The notes below the pieces were generated by a model, which saw nothing but the letters and a program-made list of their open reading frames with translations, did not search any database and had not been told where the DNA came from. Source: an uncultured Rickettsiaceae bacterium (GTDB lineage Bacteria > Pseudomonadota > Alphaproteobacteria > Rickettsiales > Rickettsiaceae). Taken from it: DNA of 7,406 nucleotides. This document shows, one piece after another, positions 6,273 through 7,406 of the stretch. The translations under genes and the position numbers were made by a program. The DNA lies in NCBI GenBank assembly GCA_905479885.1, contig CAJQOE010000026.1:1-7406 (forward strand), given 5' to 3'. Positions within the stretch are counted from its first letter, which is position 1. Each line of letters begins with the position of its first letter.

Positions 6273-6292
6273 CCATGGGGCTTGCCCCGTGG
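6273..6292 (+). repeat. Hairpin element copy 2 (CTTG loop)
   Basis: CCATGGGGCTTGCCCCGTGG forms an 8-bp stem (6273-6280 with 6285-6292) with the same CTTG loop as copy 1. Compared with copy 1, one T.G pair has become G-C and one C-G pair has become T.G. The stem is therefore kept while the bases differ, a small covariation signal. No T-run follows, so it is not a terminator. Confidence 0.8.
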
Positions 6293-6295
6293 AGG

Positions 6296-6325
6296 TTCAC
6301 ATTTAATTGGTTGTTTTCATATGAC
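6296..6325 (+). promoter_or_regulatory. Possible promoter before the structured element
   Basis: TTCACA (6296-6301, five of six to the -35 consensus), an 18-bp spacer and TATGAC (6320-6325, four of six to the -10) would start transcription at about 6332, at the base of the first stem of the structured segment. The positional fit is attractive, but the -10 is weak. Confidence 0.25.
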
Positions 6326-6327
6326 CT

Positions 6328-6447
6328 AGTTTCTCATGTAATGCAAGGAATGACTACTTATATTTGGTTAATTGCTTGATTAAATATAGTTCAGTGTGGT
6401 CAATCAACCTTGCATCAGACAAAGCCTACAGGCTTATATGAGAAATT
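6328..6447 (+). ncRNA. Candidate structured RNA of unknown class
   Basis: This 120-nt segment folds on paper into nested helices. P1 pairs 6328-6340 with 6435-6447 (13 bp, two G.U). P2 pairs ATGCAAGG (6341-6348) with CCTTGCAT (6408-6415), stacked directly on P1. A side hairpin AGCC-TACA-GGCT (6423-6434) sits on the 3' side between P2 and P1. An inner hairpin pairs 6358-6371 with 6376-6389 around a TTGC loop (14 bp, four G.U). All wobbles are G.U only when the + strand is the RNA. A T-rich tract (6446-6466) follows and could serve as a terminator. No protein frame explains the segment. It could be a small RNA, the leader of the downstream gene, or a palindromic mobile element. I do not recognise it as tRNA, 6S, 4.5S, tmRNA or RNase P RNA. 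Confidence 0.45.
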
Positions 6448-6466
6448 TTATAATTTTTTCTTTTTT
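6448..6466 (+). terminator. T-rich tract after the structured element, possible intrinsic terminator
   Basis: TTATAATTTTTTCTTTTTT follows directly on the closing P1 stem. P1 is AT-rich, so termination efficiency is doubtful, but the arrangement of a stable nested structure followed by a U-run is what a small RNA 3' end would show. Confidence 0.25.
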
Positions 6467-6495
6467 AATTAATTATTTGTTTACCTATGTTCTAC

Positions 6496-6501
6496 CATAA
6501 T
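6496..6501 (+). promoter_or_regulatory. Possible -10 element for the gene at 6571
   Basis: CATAAT is five of six to the -10 consensus, with only a weak TTATTT (6473-6478) at -35 spacing. It would start transcripts at about 6508, giving a leader of about 63 nt that contains the AGGAGA Shine-Dalgarno. Such a start would exclude the upstream ATG at 6487 as initiator. Confidence 0.2.
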
Positions 6502-6570
6502 GATTATTTAGACGTATATAGAGATATTTCGTTTGTTAAATATAATAATAAATTAGGAGAGTTAACTATT

Positions 6571-7266
6571 ATGGCAAAAGAAAAGGTTGTTGAATATAAT
6601 GATATAAAAGGTCATTTAAAAGAAACATTTGATGCATTCGTAGCAGACGCAACTAAATTTGGTGTTGATGCAGAAACTGCACATGAAATAGCTGGAATGA
6701 GTCATTTGAAAGCTAAGGGGTTATGGTTGTTATTTAAAAAACAATTCAAAATCAAATTAGCTGAATTAGAATTACACGATTTAGCTGATACTTTGATTGG
6801 TGATTTAGAAGAAGATCACGTATCAGTAGCATCTCTAGATACCCTAGAGCGCATATTAGAGAATCCTAGTGATGAAAGATATATGCTTGAAGAGGATATG
6901 ATTGCACAAATTGAAAAAATGAGCCATCAGCAAAAGGATCTGCTACGTGATCAAGTGAGTCAAAGCTTGCATTTAGGAGATCTTTCTGCGCACGAGGAGC
7001 ATGGCATTGGACATAAAATTCTTAGCTTTTTAAAGGGATTGTGGATAAAAATGGCGCCTGTATTAGATAAAATCTTTGATGTTGTAGTGGGTATTGGAGC
7101 AGAATCACTTAAGGATGTTGTTGAAAAAGGAGTTGGTAATGAAGTGTTAGCTGAGGCTTTACAAGGTGCTATTGATGATACAACTAAAATTGTACAAAAC
7201 CTAAACCTTCAGGAGGAGGAAAAAGAATTAGTAGGAGCTGATGCCGAAGTTGTGGGTGATCTATAA
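6571..7266 (+). CDS. Hypothetical acidic helical protein, no family recognised
   Basis: A 231-residue protein with no recognisable domain. I chose the ATG at 6571 because AGGAGA (6555-6560) lies 10 nt upstream. The frame is open back to an ATG at 6487 (28 more residues), but that start has no Shine-Dalgarno and its extension is rich in Y, N and D in AT-rich DNA. The protein has no cysteine, is rich in E, D, K and L, and reads as mostly alpha-helical. Residues 50-62 ('GLWLLFKKQFKIK') are aromatic and basic. Residues 148-176 ('HKILSFLKGLWIKMAPVLDK' onward) form an amphipathic to hydrophobic stretch that could meet a membrane. The last 25 residues are strongly acidic. There is no signal peptide. 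It sits between the structured palindromic region and a probable insertion sequence, an accessory setting. It could be a secreted effector or a lineage-specific protein, but nothing in the sequence proves either. Confidence 0.75.
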   Translation: MAKEKVVEYNDIKGHLKETFDAFVADATKFGVDAETAHEIAGMSHLKAKGLWLLFKKQFKIKLAELELHDLADTLIGDLEEDHVSVASLDTLERILENPSDERYMLEEDMIAQIEKMSHQQKDLLRDQVSQSLHLGDLSAHEEHGIGHKILSFLKGLWIKMAPVLDKIFDVVVGIGAESLKDVVEKGVGNEVLAEALQGAIDDTTKIVQNLNLQEEEKELVGADAEVVGDL

Positions 7267-7288
7267 ACTGTAAAGCTTCAAATTTAAT

Positions 7289-7317
7289 CTGACAGAGTGG
7301 TAAAAAGAGAGTAATAT
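7289..7317 (+). promoter_or_regulatory. Promoter for the partial transposase gene
   Basis: CTGACA (7289-7294, five of six to the -35 consensus), a 17-bp spacer and TAATAT (7312-7317, four of six to the -10). This is the best-spaced promoter in the window and leaves a leader of about 45 nt before the ATG at 7369. GAGTGGT (7295-7301) can pair with ACCACTC (7345-7351), just before the ribosome-binding region. Confidence 0.45.
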
Positions 7318-7368
7318 ATTTAGTAGTTGAATATATTGCATTTAACCACTCAAAACAAGAGATTAAAA

Positions 7369-7406
7369 ATGAGTCAATTAGAAAAAATCATCAAACCCAA
7401 ATTAGG
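7369..7406 (+). CDS. Partial transposase, probable IS481 family (N-terminus only)
   Basis: Only MSQLEKIIKPKL and the first bases of a glycine codon are present before the window ends. The run 'EKIIKPKLG' resembles the N-terminus of IS481-type transposases as I remember them (…IKPK(L/V)GLLELA…, preceding a helix-turn-helix). Twelve residues are too few for certainty. An AAGAG (7356-7360) serves as a weak Shine-Dalgarno. Its own promoter and an upstream hairpin fit an autonomous element. It could instead be another small DNA-binding protein. Confidence 0.5.
   Translation, partial: MSQLEKIIKPKL

Larger units (their letters stand above)
7269..7406 (+). mobile_element. Probable left end of an IS481-family insertion sequence (truncated by window edge)
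   Basis: Starting with TGTAAAG (7269), the sequence leads into a promoter-like segment and then a transposase start. The TGT-initial end and the short leader fit IS481-type elements from memory. The right end, the inverted repeat partner and the target duplication are outside the window, so the boundary is inferred. The stop codon of the preceding gene is only 2 bp before the proposed end, so the insertion lies exactly at its 3' edge. Confidence 0.4.

Noticed and set aside
6192..6292. CRISPR array
   Set aside because: There are only two diverged palindromic copies, the intervening sequence is itself palindromic, there is no regular spacer series and no cas gene.
6328..6447. 6S RNA, tRNA or 4.5S RNA
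   Set aside because: There is no cloverleaf or T-loop, no GGAA-type SRP apical loop, and the side hairpin replaces the balanced central bubble of 6S RNA. It is left as an unclassified candidate.

Overview
The window is AT-rich (about one third G+C by eye) and tightly packed. Neighbouring genes touch or overlap, except for one open stretch at about 6161-6570. The gene content is Gram-negative: an OmpW-type outer membrane barrel, TsaB, PRPP synthetase and the RimK/RimB group. AT richness, a single-base frameshift in a homopolymer run, palindromic elements and a probable insertion sequence suggest a host-associated proteobacterium with a reducing genome. A Rickettsiales- or Holosporales-like alphaproteobacterium is my best guess. 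That placement is inference, because no rRNA or other taxonomic marker is present.

Layout. Positions 154-2093 (+) carry ompW and then a membrane-anchored GT92/GT2_4-like glycosyltransferase starting at TTG, only 26 bp apart. Positions 2090-2767 (-) carry tsaB (t6A tRNA modification), whose stop codon overlaps the glycosyltransferase stop. A 78-bp divergent spacer leads to prs (+, 2846-3736). The next gene's stop codon abuts prs with no spacer. Positions 3737-6160 (-) form a compact operon read right to left: rimK, an AstE/AspA-family metallohydrolase, and a RimB-like retropepsin-fold protease. RimK adds glutamate to the C-terminus of ribosomal protein S6. The last two genes overlap by ATGA. 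rimK is split into two frames by one missing base in an A7 run, but everything after the shift is well conserved.

Positions 6161-6570 hold no convincing protein gene but are full of secondary structure. Two related 20-nt hairpins with an identical CTTG loop flank smaller palindromes. After them comes a 120-nt segment (about 6328-6447) that folds into nested stems with a side hairpin and is followed by a T-rich tract. The wobble pairs in these stems are G.U on the + strand, which would be C.A mismatches on the other strand. This favours a + strand RNA (small RNA or leader) over a plain DNA palindrome. It is the best candidate here for something undescribed.

Positions 6571-7266 (+) encode an acidic, cysteine-free, mostly helical protein of unknown function, with a good Shine-Dalgarno that fixes its start. 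Immediately downstream is what looks like the left end of an IS481-family insertion sequence, with a promoter and the first 12 codons of its transposase cut off by the window edge.
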